The notes below the pieces were generated by a model that was not told the DNA's origin, made no database searches, and saw only the letters and a program-made list of their open reading frames with translations. DNA of 64,000 bases. It comes from Rhodocyclaceae bacterium (GTDB taxonomy: Bacteria; Pseudomonadota; Gammaproteobacteria; Burkholderiales; Usitatibacteraceae). This document shows, piece after piece, positions 1 to 8,015 of the stretch; positions within the stretch are counted from its first letter, which is position 1, and the number at the start of each line of letters is the position of its first letter. The translations under genes and the position numbers were made by a program. The stretch spans positions 16,617 through 80,616 of the forward strand of contig JADCJC010000006.1 in the NCBI GenBank assembly GCA_020247395.1, read 5' to 3'.

Positions 1-303
1 TTCCTCAGCCTTGAGTCGCGCCGCAAACCCCGCTGCGGCGGCAGCGGCAGCGGCGGCTTTGGCTTCCGCCTTCTTGCGCGCCTCAACCTCGATCTGGACT
101 TTTTCAACTGCAATTTCTAAGCGTTGACGTTCAGCAGCATCTCGCTCCCGGCGAGCTTCAGCTTCTTCCTCGGCCCGTCGCCTTGCCTCTTCCTCAGCCT
201 TGAGTCGCGCCGCAAACTCCGCTGCGGCGGCAGCAGCGGCGGCATTGGCTTCCGCCATCTTGCGCGCTTCGATCTCGACCCGTACTTTTTCGGCTTCAAT
301 TTC
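1..303 (-). repeat. In-frame 63-codon repeat within the coiled-coil gene
   Basis: Bases 1 to about 117 and 190 to about 303 are two near-identical copies, 189 bp (63 codons) apart at their left ends. Both copies encode an EARK-AEA-poly-Ala-FAARLKAEE block. They differ by scattered substitutions and by one Ala codon in the poly-Ala run (nine Ala versus eight), as expected from trinucleotide slippage. The array may continue beyond the left window edge. Confidence 0.8.
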
Positions 304-1275
304 AGCCAGACGGGCTTGCATTTCTGCACGTAGCCGCGCCTCTTGATCTGCCAGCATAAGCTTGGCGTCAATTTCGGCGCGTGCTTTCGCTATCGCTTCA
401 AATTTTTGCACCTTGGCTTCAATCTCTGCTTTCAGTTGGGTGCGCAGGGTACTCTGTTCGAAAGCGAGCTCTTCTTCCTGACGTTTCGAGACTGTCTGGA
501 CAAGGGTGCGCATCTCGGAAAGTGCTTTTTGTTGGTTCTCAATCGTTACTTTGGCAACGGCGAGCGCTATTGCCTCAGCCTCTGCTTTTGCGCGGTCCCC
601 AGAGAGTGCTTTCTGTTCGGCAGCCTGCTCGGCTCGTGGCCCATTGGACAGGTGCTGCGCTCGAGCAGCGATCTCGGCACGATTACGCGTCTCCTCCGCC
701 AACCTAGCCTCAACTTCCAATCGGGCACGGATCTGTGCTTCCCGTTCTGAACGAGCCCGAGCTTCAGGCAAAGCCTTATGCGCAGATGTACTTGCAGCCG
801 TCATGGCTTCGGCCGAAATCCGGGCGTCTGCCACTTGCTTCCTTTGCGCAATAGACTCGATGCCAACCACTGCAGCCTCGTTTTGCCTTGGCGGCATCGG
901 TTTGTCAGCACGCGCAACCTGCTCGTTTTGCGCGGGCGAACGGTACTTCGAGGGGCCGAACGTGACTACCGGCTCCAACAAATATGGTGCCATCCTTCCC
1001 GGCTTAGTAAAGTCTAAGTCGTCGTCCTCAAACGGAGGTGACGGTTGTTCGACTCTGGTCTCAACGACCTTGATGAGCCCGTCCTTTCCTAACTGTATCA
1101 AACACTTTTCGAGCGCCGGCACTCCAAGGCCAACCCTATCCGACAACAGACTGATAGACATTCGACCGTCAATTGCCCGGAGGACGTTCATCAGTTGGCG
1201 TGACAACGACTGGGTCTTCTGATTGACCTGAGCGAGGCCTTTAGCTGTTTTCGTAAAGACTGTCTGTTTGTCCAT
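1..1275 (-). CDS. Ala/Glu-rich coiled-coil protein, C-terminally truncated by the window edge
   Basis: The reading frame is open from an ATG at 1275 down to base 1 (425 codons, no stop), so the C-terminus lies outside the window. Residues about 1-80 begin MDKQTVFTKTAKGLAQ and look like a small winged-helix or helical domain, with a hydrophobic core around ISLLSDRVGLG and ALEKCLIQLG. A Pro-rich linker follows. From about residue 130 onward the chain is an almost unbroken coiled coil rich in Ala, Glu, Arg and Lys. No signal peptide or membrane segment is visible. The weak ribosome site GGAAG lies just before the ATG. The function is not recognised. Some betaproteobacterial proteins with this N-terminus carry further domains at the C-terminus, but that cannot be seen here. 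Overlapping plus-strand ORFs in this region are composition shadows. Confidence 0.7.
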   Translation of the reverse strand, partial: MDKQTVFTKTAKGLAQVNQKTQSLSRQLMNVLRAIDGRMSISLLSDRVGLGVPALEKCLIQLGKDGLIKVVETRVEQPSPPFEDDDLDFTKPGRMAPYLLEPVVTFGPSKYRSPAQNEQVARADKPMPPRQNEAAVVGIESIAQRKQVADARISAEAMTAASTSAHKALPEARARSEREAQIRARLEVEARLAEETRNRAEIAARAQHLSNGPRAEQAAEQKALSGDRAKAEAEAIALAVAKVTIENQQKALSEMRTLVQTVSKRQEEELAFEQSTLRTQLKAEIEAKVQKFEAIAKARAEIDAKLMLADQEARLRAEMQARLAEIEAEKVRVEIEARKMAEANAAAAAAAAEFAARLKAEEEARRRAEEEAEARRERDAAERQRLEIAVEKVQIEVEARKKAEAKAAAAAAAAAGFAARLKAEE

Positions 1276-1581
1276 ACTCTTCCAAATGCCAGTGCTACAG
1301 CAGCCGCCAACACGGGGTGACACATCAGCGAAACGCTGTGGCCCGGGTGCGACAGGCGCTTGTCTTGGCAGCGCTTTATGCCGCCTGTAAACATGTTCGC
1401 ATGAAATAGGCGTTCTACATAGCCGATTTACCCCCAATTTTCGGAACGCGCGTCGGTCGCTGAGTGGCATGAGTGATGTCAACGACGCGCGGTACCACGG
1501 CGTTTTGCGTTAACTAACATTGTTTACCCGCCAACCACGTCTCTTTAGCCCCCGCGAAGAGACAAATTCGCCGGAGTCGAA
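1276..1581. other. Divergent intergenic region
   Basis: This 306-bp stretch lies between the divergent coiled-coil gene (start 1275) and the FecR-domain gene (start 1582). I see no convincing ORF, RNA gene or strong hairpin. It must hold the promoters of both flanking genes. The AT-richer stretch around 1505-1530, before the plus-strand gene, is the likeliest place, but no clear -35/-10 pair can be assigned by eye. Confidence 0.5.
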
Positions 1582-3726
1582 ATGCGTTCCCGCACCGCAA
1601 CATCTCTTTTGACATCTACGCCCGCAACCGCCCGCAAAGTCGTCGCATCGGCGGGACTAACGTTGGCCACACTAATGCTGGCGATGTCGTCATTTGAGGT
1701 AAGCGCTGACTCCACCCCGCCCCCCTCGAGAGTTGGACGAATCGGCTTCATCGACGGTGACGTTTCCTTCTTTGCCGACCGGGAAGAGGGCTGGCGAAAA
1801 GCGCGCATGAATTTTCCGGTCACTAGCAAGAACTCCCTGTGGACAAATGGCACAAGCCGCGCTGAGGTGCGTCTGGGAGCCTCGGCAGTCAGGTTAGATG
1901 CCGACACGGTGCTCGATTTCATCGCAATCGATGAGGTCCACACCAGTCTGTACTTGCAGCGTGGCAACATCAACATTCGTGTGCGAGCTTACGCCCACCG
2001 ACCCGGAACAGATGACACCTACCGCGATCAATTCCGCATCGAGACCGACAGTGGCACGTGGACGCTGGAGCAAAGCGGTCGCTATCGTCTGGAGTCAACT
2101 CAAGACCGCAACGAGACGCGCATCTCTGTCTACGCTGGTCAGGCGAGCTTCGACAATGGCAGCGCGCGGCTCAAGGTCGAAACCGGTAAATCCTTACGTT
2201 TAAGCACCTCCGGCGGCGCGACGACTTTTTCGTTTGACCCTGCAAGCGAGTTCGCGTTTGACCGATGGGCAGAGAGTCGCGATCTGCGTTGGGATGAGGC
2301 CCATCAACGTTACGCATCCGAACGCATCATCTCGCCATATATGACCGGTTACGAGGAACTTGATTCACACGGCGATTGGATTGACGAACCCGAGTATGGT
2401 CGACTGTGGACGCCGCGCGTTGTCGCTGCGGGATGGGTGCCTTACCGCTATGGCGCCTGGTCATACGTACGCCCTTGGGGATGGACTTGGATCGACGAAG
2501 CACCTTGGGGCTTTGCCCCGTTCCACTATGGGCGCTGGGTACAGATCCGAACCCGTTGGTATTGGGCACCTGGTCGATATCACCACCGCCCGGTTTATGC
2601 GCCGGCGCTGGTCGGCTGGTACGGCAGTGGCAATACCCATATTTCGATTGGTGTGGGTAAGCCAATCGGCTGGTTTCCCCTCGCGCCACGAGAGCACTTT
2701 ATCCCCGCCTACACTACCAGCACGACCTACATCCGAAACATTAACTACATCACCAACAACACCATCGTCACCAGGCCAACGCAGTATCAAAATCAAGGTG
2801 CGGGAGGAACAATGGTGAATCAAAACGTCGTGGTGCGTGGCGAACCCGTGTGGCGCTCAGCGACGATAAACAGTGGTTCAACCGGACGTATGGTGAAGCC
2901 CGCGCCCGATCCAATGGATACTGCTCGGGGCAACTCGCCGGCGTGGGTTCTGATCAGTCCACCTTCGGCACCTACACAACCGCCAACGAATGCACTATCG
3001 CGACCGACCGCCGTGGTCGGCGAAGCTCCTAGCGTACGTCGTCCGACGTGGGTCTACGGTGAACCCCCCCGGTCGCAGGTGGGTGCGCAAACGATGCCAC
3101 AACCCGTCCAACCGACTTCAATCCCGGTGCCCGGCACTCCAACTGTACCCATGGTTCCCGCCGCGCCAGGTTCGCTAAACATCACGCCAACCCCCTCAAA
3201 TGCGGGGGAGCCGGTGATGCCCGTCGCTCGTCCAAAGCCCAATCCGCGAGCGGCGATCCCTTCTACCTCCACGTTGCCATTATCGTCCGCGCCTGTCGCT
3301 GATGCTGCCCAATCGGCATCCTCAAGTTCCGGCTACTCGCTCACAACGATTCCGTCACAGGGCACCCAGCCGAGCCCACGTACCGATAGCCTGTCGATGC
3401 CACGTGAAATGCAACGGCGCGAACGAATTGCGCGGACCGACGGAGTAGAACGCAGCGAACGAGACATGCGCGGAGAATCGCGCGGGGTCGAGCCTAGAAC
3501 ACCGAGGGCCGAGGGTGCCATCGTCAATCCTCCTCGCGAGGAGACAAACCGAAACGCCCCGGTGCAGATTCAAAGCCCTGTCGCCACCATCGGCAAGCCA
3601 AGGGAGCCGCGCGAAGACAAGCCCTCAACGCGCAATCTTACGGGTGATGGCAGAGCGCCGCATACCGACACAAGGGCAGCTCAGCCGAGAACTGACGAGC
3701 GTGCGCCGAGAGTGTCTCAACAGTAA
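1582..3726 (+). CDS. Exported FecR-domain / DUF6600 proline-rich protein
   Basis: This is a 714-residue protein. Residues 1-42 form a Sec-type signal (basic start, then a hydrophobic segment LTLATLMLAM), with cleavage likely near VSA-DS. Residues about 50-210 resemble a FecR-like beta-sandwich domain, with a VGRIGFIDGDV start and DFIAIDEVHTSLYLQRG. Residues about 230-370 carry the Trp/Tyr/Gly-rich segment (GAWSYVRPWGWTWIDEAPWG, FHYGRWV) typical of DUF6600. The last 300 residues are Pro/Arg/Ser-rich low complexity, probably disordered. GGAG lies seven bases before the ATG. It is probably periplasmic or surface-associated. FecR proteins usually act in anti-sigma signalling, but no sigma factor lies nearby, so a structural or envelope role is equally possible. 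Confidence 0.85.
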   Translation: MRSRTATSLLTSTPATARKVVASAGLTLATLMLAMSSFEVSADSTPPPSRVGRIGFIDGDVSFFADREEGWRKARMNFPVTSKNSLWTNGTSRAEVRLGASAVRLDADTVLDFIAIDEVHTSLYLQRGNINIRVRAYAHRPGTDDTYRDQFRIETDSGTWTLEQSGRYRLESTQDRNETRISVYAGQASFDNGSARLKVETGKSLRLSTSGGATTFSFDPASEFAFDRWAESRDLRWDEAHQRYASERIISPYMTGYEELDSHGDWIDEPEYGRLWTPRVVAAGWVPYRYGAWSYVRPWGWTWIDEAPWGFAPFHYGRWVQIRTRWYWAPGRYHHRPVYAPALVGWYGSGNTHISIGVGKPIGWFPLAPREHFIPAYTTSTTYIRNINYITNNTIVTRPTQYQNQGAGGTMVNQNVVVRGEPVWRSATINSGSTGRMVKPAPDPMDTARGNSPAWVLISPPSAPTQPPTNALSRPTAVVGEAPSVRRPTWVYGEPPRSQVGAQTMPQPVQPTSIPVPGTPTVPMVPAAPGSLNITPTPSNAGEPVMPVARPKPNPRAAIPSTSTLPLSSAPVADAAQSASSSSGYSLTTIPSQGTQPSPRTDSLSMPREMQRRERIARTDGVERSERDMRGESRGVEPRTPRAEGAIVNPPREETNRNAPVQIQSPVATIGKPREPREDKPSTRNLTGDGRAPHTDTRAAQPRTDERAPRVSQQ

Positions 3727-3777
3727 GCAACCCGCGATGTTTGGGCTAGCGCTTTGACTCCCAATATGGCGGGTTGC
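3727..3777. terminator. Inverted repeat at a convergent gene junction
   Basis: The perfect 9-bp arms gcaacccgc (3727-3735) and gcgggttgc (3769-3777) start immediately after the TAA of the FecR gene. An inner pair, ttggg/cccaa, extends the stem. The right arm lies inside the last codons (Gly-Asn-Pro-Pro) of the convergent LysR gene. A bidirectional terminator or mRNA 3' end is the likely role. There is no U-tract, so an intrinsic mechanism is uncertain. Confidence 0.45.
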
Positions 3778-4657
3778 CAAATGTCCGCTTGAGAAATTCG
3801 ATAAAAAGTCTCACCTTTGCCGGCAGGAACTTGCGATCTGGGTAGACCGCGTAGATGTCATTGCCCGGTGCCGAAAATTTCGGTAACACCTCAATCAGCC
3901 GACCGTGCGCAATTTCATCTGAGACTTCCCAAGCACTTCGCCACGCCAACCCTTGCCCGGCCAATGCCCACTTGGTCAGCACACCACCGTCGTTGCAGTG
4001 CAAGTTACCGGCCACTTTGACGCTCTGCGACTCCCCGTTGTTCTGAAAATGCCAGATGTCGGCGAGTCCGTCTTCGGAGGAAGTGACCAAACAGTTATGA
4101 CGCTCCAAGTCTGTGAGGGTTTGCGGCTTCCCTGCACGCTTTATGTAGCTAGGCGACCCAACCACCACGCGATGATTCCGCGCCAGTTTCACAGCGATGA
4201 AATCCGCGTTCTTTAAATCGGCAATACGAATTGCCAGATCGACCCGCTCGTTCTTTAAGTCAACGAGGCGCTCGGACAGATGTAGAGTCACCGTCAGGTT
4301 GGGATTTTCTGCGAGAAACGCCGGGACGTGCGGCGCAATATGTTTCCGGCCAAATGCGGTTGGCGCAGAGACAATTAATCTGCCGGTAGCGCTTTTTGCG
4401 CCGACTGCAATCGCTTCCTCGGCGGCATTCAGATCATTGATGAAATCTCGCACGCTCTCATAAAAGGCAGAGCCCTCAGGGGTGAGCGTAATCTTGCGTG
4501 TCGAGCGCTTAAAAAGTTTTACGCCAATTCTTGCTTCCAACTGATCAACGCGCCGCCCGACCATCGCCGGTGTAACACCTTCCTCGCGGGCAACGGCCGA
4601 AAGACTTTCCGTCTTGGCAACATCCAGAAATGTTTGCAATGCCTTAAATCGATCCAT
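3746..4657 (-). CDS. LysR-family transcriptional regulator (CrgA/DsdA-like subgroup)
   Basis: This 303-residue protein has normal length for the family. Residues 1-60 are the winged helix-turn-helix (AVAREEGVTPAMVGRRVDQLE, with LFKRSTRKITLTPEG as the wing). Residues about 90-295 are the periplasmic-binding-protein-like effector domain, with GRLIVSAPTAFGRKHIAP at its start. It is divergently transcribed from malate synthase across 219 bp that contain two short dyads. The usual LysR arrangement therefore suggests it controls aceB and itself. The effector is unknown; glyoxylate or a related acid is only an inference. The 3' end converges with the FecR gene and overlaps a hairpin. Confidence 0.9.
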   Translation of the reverse strand: MDRFKALQTFLDVAKTESLSAVAREEGVTPAMVGRRVDQLEARIGVKLFKRSTRKITLTPEGSAFYESVRDFINDLNAAEEAIAVGAKSATGRLIVSAPTAFGRKHIAPHVPAFLAENPNLTVTLHLSERLVDLKNERVDLAIRIADLKNADFIAVKLARNHRVVVGSPSYIKRAGKPQTLTDLERHNCLVTSSEDGLADIWHFQNNGESQSVKVAGNLHCNDGGVLTKWALAGQGLAWRSAWEVSDEIAHGRLIEVLPKFSAPGNDIYAVYPDRKFLPAKVRLFIEFLKRTFGNPPYWESKR

Positions 4658-4737
4658 GCTGTTCGGCTCTTGGAAGGTCAGGTTTGTGCTCGCGTCGGCA
4701 CGCTTTCGCCAGCAAAGTATTAAATGCTTATGTTTTG

Positions 4738-4770
4738 TTACTTATTCCGTAATTATTGGTATCGTAATAC
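4738..4770. promoter_or_regulatory. Candidate LysR operator between the LysR gene and aceB
   Basis: In the AT-rich divergent region, TTAC-N7-GTAA (4738-4752) fits the T-N11-A LysR box inside a dyad. Eighteen bases further, GTAT-N4-ATAC (4759-4770) forms a second perfect dyad. Two adjacent dyads between a LysR gene and its divergent target are typical recognition and activation sites. This is assigned from pattern only. Confidence 0.4.
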
Positions 4771-4876
4771 ACTTTGAGTTTTCTTGCTCGATATCCAGCC
4801 ATAACCATTGAAACTGGGAATGGTTGCTATCACTTCCGCAAGCCTCGCCCACCAATCCGCGCCACAAGGATCCACC

Positions 4877-6478
4877 ATGGACACCTCTTACAACCTACCT
4901 GCTGGACTCACCATTAGCGCCCCGATTACCCAAGACTATGCGTCTATTCTCACTCCCGAGGCGCTGAATTTTTTTGTGAAACTCGCGCGCACTTTTGAGC
5001 CGCGCCGTCAACAGTTGCTGGCGGCGCGAGCGCTTCGCCAAAAGCAGTTTGATGCGGGTGTGTTGCCAGATTTTTTGCCGGATACCAAACACATTCGAGA
5101 GGGCAATTGGCAAGTTACCGCGTGTCCGGCGGACATCCAAGATCGCCGCGTCGAGATCACCGGCCCGACCGATCGAAAGATGGTCATTAACGCATTGAAC
5201 TCCGGTGCCAATACGTTCATGGCGGATTTCGAGGACGCCAATTGCCCCAGCTGGGAAAACATGATTGAGGGGCAGATCAATCTACGTGACGCAAACTTAC
5301 GCACCATCGCCTTCCAACAGGGGGAGAAGTCTTATAAGCTGAACGACAACCCCGCCGTACTGTTCCCGCGTCCACGGGGCTGGCACCTCGATGAGAAACA
5401 CATCACGCTTGACGGTGCGGTCGTCTCAGGTGGCATATTTGACTTTGCGATGTACTTTTTTCACAACGCCAAGACTCTGCTAGCGCGTGGCAGCGGCGTG
5501 TATCTCTACCTTCCAAAGATGGAGTCACACTTGGAAGCACGATTGTGGAACGATATTTTTATCGCCGCACAAACTGACATCGGCATTGCGCAAGGCTCAA
5601 TCAAAGGCACCGTACTCATTGAAACCATTGTTGCCGCCTTTGAGATGGATGAAATTTTGTACGAGCTGCGTGATCATTCGGCTGGTCTCAACATCGGTCG
5701 CTGGGATTACATCTTTTCGGCCATTAAGAAATTCCGTCTGAACAAAGAGTTCTGTTTGGCTGACCGCAGCCAAGTGACGATGCTCGCCCCATTCTTGCGT
5801 GCTTACGCACTGTCGCTGGTGAAGGTGTGCCACAAACGCGGTACATTTGCGATGGGCGGGATGGCCGCTCAGATACCAATTAAGAACGACGAGGTTGCCA
5901 ACGCGGCTGCGATGGAAAAAGTGCGCCTCGACAAACTTCGTGAAGTCACCGACGGTTGTGACGGCACTTGGGTGGCGCACCCGGGCTTGGTGGGGATTGC
6001 GAAGGCGGTGTTTGACGAGCACATGAAGACACCAAACCAGATTCATCGTCAGCGCGACGATGTTAACTACGGCGCGAGCGACTTACTCGACTTCCGCCCT
6101 GAAGCACCGATCACGGAAGCCGGACTCCGCAACAACATTCAAGTTGGCATTCAGTATGTCGGCTCGTGGTTGGGTGGCAACGGCTGTGTGCCGATCTTTA
6201 ACCTCATGGAAGACGCCGCCACCGCCGAGATTTCGCGTTCACAAGTTTGGCAGTGGATACGCTCCCCCAAAGGCGTGCTAAGCGATGGACGGAAGGTCAC
6301 CAAAGACATGGTGAAAACGCTCATCGCCGATGAACTCGCCAACACGTCTGGCATCGTTGGCGAAGCCGCCTTTGCGGCGGGTAAATATGTGCAGGGTGCT
6401 GCCATGTTTGAAGCGCTTATCATGAATGACGAGTACGAAGAGTTCTTGACTCTACCGGCATATCGGGCGATTGCCTAA
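4877..6478 (+). CDS. aceB: Malate synthase A
   Basis: This 533-residue enzyme condenses glyoxylate with acetyl-CoA to malate, the second step of the glyoxylate bypass. Type A signatures are visible: the N-terminal LPAGLTISAPITQDYASILTPEAL, then GPTDRKMVINALNSGA followed by FMADFEDANCPSWENMIEGQ, then GTVLIETIVAAFEMDEILYELRDHSAGLN, GRWDYIFS, and a C-terminal DGTWVAHPGL. The ATG at 4877 is preferred because AAGGA sits six bases upstream. An in-frame TTG at 4808 would add 23 residues with no family match. Isocitrate lyase is not in the window. A LysR regulator is divergent upstream. It may also serve glyoxylate derived from glycolate. Confidence 0.96.
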   Translation: MDTSYNLPAGLTISAPITQDYASILTPEALNFFVKLARTFEPRRQQLLAARALRQKQFDAGVLPDFLPDTKHIREGNWQVTACPADIQDRRVEITGPTDRKMVINALNSGANTFMADFEDANCPSWENMIEGQINLRDANLRTIAFQQGEKSYKLNDNPAVLFPRPRGWHLDEKHITLDGAVVSGGIFDFAMYFFHNAKTLLARGSGVYLYLPKMESHLEARLWNDIFIAAQTDIGIAQGSIKGTVLIETIVAAFEMDEILYELRDHSAGLNIGRWDYIFSAIKKFRLNKEFCLADRSQVTMLAPFLRAYALSLVKVCHKRGTFAMGGMAAQIPIKNDEVANAAAMEKVRLDKLREVTDGCDGTWVAHPGLVGIAKAVFDEHMKTPNQIHRQRDDVNYGASDLLDFRPEAPITEAGLRNNIQVGIQYVGSWLGGNGCVPIFNLMEDAATAEISRSQVWQWIRSPKGVLSDGRKVTKDMVKTLIADELANTSGIVGEAAFAAGKYVQGAAMFEALIMNDEYEEFLTLPAYRAIA

Positions 6479-6513
6479 GCCGCGAACCGTGGAAGACCAA
6501 AACTATCCGATCA

Positions 6514-6565
6514 GCGGGCGGCTTCCGGCATTTTGCCTTGGGAGCGCCCGCCCTTGCTAGGGTTT
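6514..6565 (-). repeat. Dispersed stop-codon-associated hairpin repeat, copy 1
   Basis: Arms gcgggcg (6514-6520) and cgcccgc (6545-6551) enclose 24 bases. They are followed by a 15-base tail after the cgcccg core, ending in tgctagggttt (6555-6565). Read on the minus strand, the element starts two bases after the stop codon of the KTSC gene (6568). The geometry (36-nt hairpin box plus 15-nt tail) matches the copies at 23844, 40388 and 49765. Confidence 0.7.
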
Positions 6566-6567
6566 GG

Positions 6568-6777
6568 TTATTTGATTCGCCGCTTTTGGTAGTCCTCTTC
6601 AATTGTATCTTTGAAGAAGCTCAATAGCGATGATGCGGTGGAAAAACGCCGCCACACTTCCGGTGAGACGTTGGCGTACTCAAAGGTGCCGCTCGATTGC
6701 TCCACCACCAGCACACGTTTCGCAGCGTCGTAGCTGATAGAGCGCAGATTACCAACCGAGACTTTTTTGCTCTGCAT
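6568..6777 (-). CDS. KTSC-domain small protein
   Basis: This is a 69-residue protein. The whole chain fits the KTSC domain: a short N-terminal strand (VSVGNLRSISYDAAKRVLVVEQ), a Gly-containing turn (SSGTFEYANVSPEVWRRF), and a C-terminal helix with the A-S-xx-FF pattern (STASSLLSFFKDTIEEDY). KTSC domains occur alone or fused to lysyl-tRNA synthetase-like or ATPase proteins, and their function is not established. It ends three bases after the aldo/keto reductase begins its 3' neighbourhood: the reductase stop is at 6781, so the two genes are probably co-transcribed. A dispersed repeat follows its stop codon. No signal peptide. Confidence 0.8.
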   Translation of the reverse strand: MQSKKVSVGNLRSISYDAAKRVLVVEQSSGTFEYANVSPEVWRRFSTASSLLSFFKDTIEEDYQKRRIK

Positions 6778-6780
6778 AGA

Positions 6781-7770
6781 CTAGTCGGCCAACCCTTCAG
6801 CGATCTGCGCAATCGCGGCCATCACTTCTGGGGTCAACTTTGGCAACACCTCGAGCGCTTTCATGTTTTCGCGCAACTGAGAAACACGCGAAGCACCGGT
6901 GATCACCGTCGACACATGCGGGCTCTTTGCGCACCAGGCAATCGCCAGTTGCGCAGCAGTGCAGCCTAAGTCTGCTGCAATTTTGCCAAGCTTGGCAACA
7001 GCCGCGTTGCGTGTTTCATCGGTCAGGCGATCTTGCATCCACGCCATTACTTTCAAACTGCCGCGTGAATCAGCTGGAACGCCGTTGGCGTACTTGCCGG
7101 TTAGCAGGCCGGAGGCGAGCGGACTCCAGGTGGTAAGGCCAGTGCCGATTTCGCTGTAGAGCCGCGCGAACTCTTTCTCCACCTTATCACGATGAAAAAG
7201 ATTGTATTCGGGCTGCTCCACAATTGGTTTGTGCAGATGGTGTTTTTCCGCGATTTGCCACGCGCCCATGATGTCGGCCGCACTCCACTCCGAGGTTCCC
7301 CAGTAAACCGCCTTTCCGCTAGCGACTATATCGTGCATCGCGAATACCGTTTCTTCCAATGGGGTGTTCGGGTCGGCGCGATGACAATAGACGATATCGA
7401 CATACTCAAGCTGTAGTCTTTGTAGTGACCGATCAATGGCGTTCAGCAAATACTTGCGGTTTAACGTATTGCGTTCATTGATGCCTTCACCAAACTTTGC
7501 GGGCAGACCCCAAAAAAATTTTGTAGAGACCATGTAAGTAAGACGATCCCAGCTCAATTTCTTGAGCGAGACTCCCATCAGCTCTTCGGATTTCCCCGCC
7601 GCATATACTTCGGCGTTGTCAAAAAAATTGACACCGTGGTCGCGCGCTGCTGCCATCAGTTCCACGGAAGCTTTTTCATCGACCTGATTGCCGTAGGTCA
7701 CCCAAGACCCCAACGACAACAATGACACCCTTACACCGGCGCGACCAACTCTTCTGTACTCCATAGTCAC
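6781..7770 (-). CDS. Aldo/keto reductase, Kv-beta-like family
   Basis: This 329-residue (alpha/beta)8-barrel NADPH-dependent oxidoreductase has the catalytic tetrad in place: Asp and Tyr in [18 protein letters not shown], Lys in STKFFWG, and His in [11 protein letters not shown]. The sequence style ([41 protein letters not shown]) is that of the potassium-channel beta-subunit/YghZ group rather than AKR5. The GTG at 7770 overlaps the stop of the upstream 78-residue ORF (GTGA) and has AGGAG at good spacing, so it is preferred to the ATG at 7764. The physiological substrate is unknown; aldehyde detoxification is the usual role. It is translationally coupled to the small gene upstream. Confidence 0.9.
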   Translation of the reverse strand: MTMEYRRVGRAGVRVSLLSLGSWVTYGNQVDEKASVELMAAARDHGVNFFDNAEVYAAGKSEELMGVSLKKLSWDRLTYMVSTKFFWGLPAKFGEGINERNTLNRKYLLNAIDRSLQRLQLEYVDIVYCHRADPNTPLEETVFAMHDIVASGKAVYWGTSEWSAADIMGAWQIAEKHHLHKPIVEQPEYNLFHRDKVEKEFARLYSEIGTGLTTWSPLASGLLTGKYANGVPADSRGSLKVMAWMQDRLTDETRNAAVAKLGKIAADLGCTAAQLAIAWCAKSPHVSTVITGASRVSQLRENMKALEVLPKLTPEVMAAIAQIAEGLAD

Positions 7771-8003
7771 TGTTCTTTCTCCTCATCAAGATCTGCATAG
7801 GGATTCATGATGACCACTCGTGTACGTTTGCGATCTGCGTGAAATTGCTCCAGTTTGACCAACACCGGGAAAAGGATGGCGAGCTTTTCCCGCGCATCGG
7901 ATTCTCTGGCAAAGGTATACAGCAAGCCGTCATCCGCCTTCACATCCCGCCATACGTCCGGGCTGGCGACATCATCCTGTACTTGAAGTTTGTAGATAGC
8001 CAT
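7767..8003 (-). CDS. Small conserved-looking hypothetical protein
   Basis: This 78-residue protein starts [18 protein letters not shown] and ends in an acidic tail ([11 protein letters not shown]). I do not recognise a family. The predicted pattern is a beta-strand start followed by a helix ([21 protein letters not shown]). There is no signal peptide or Cys/His cluster. It is judged real because it sits between two genes on the same strand, has a weak AGGA upstream, and its stop overlaps the GTG start of the aldo/keto reductase by four bases, which suggests coupled translation. The upstream c-di-GMP gene ends 12 bases before its start. Confidence 0.65.
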   Translation of the reverse strand: MAIYKLQVQDDVASPDVWRDVKADDGLLYTFARESDAREKLAILFPVLVKLEQFHADRKRTRVVIMNPYADLDEEKEQ

Positions 8004-8015
8004 GTTGTCATGTTC

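Noticed and set aside
506..1222. A 238-codon plus-strand frame opposite the coiled-coil gene
   Set aside because: Its Ala/Ser/Arg/Cys composition is what the reverse complement of an Ala/Glu/Arg coiled coil gives. The minus frame is open for 425 codons with sensible heptads.
2327..2823. Long minus-strand frames inside the FecR/DUF6600 gene
   Set aside because: They overlap a recognisable domain on the plus strand and have no family-like pattern.
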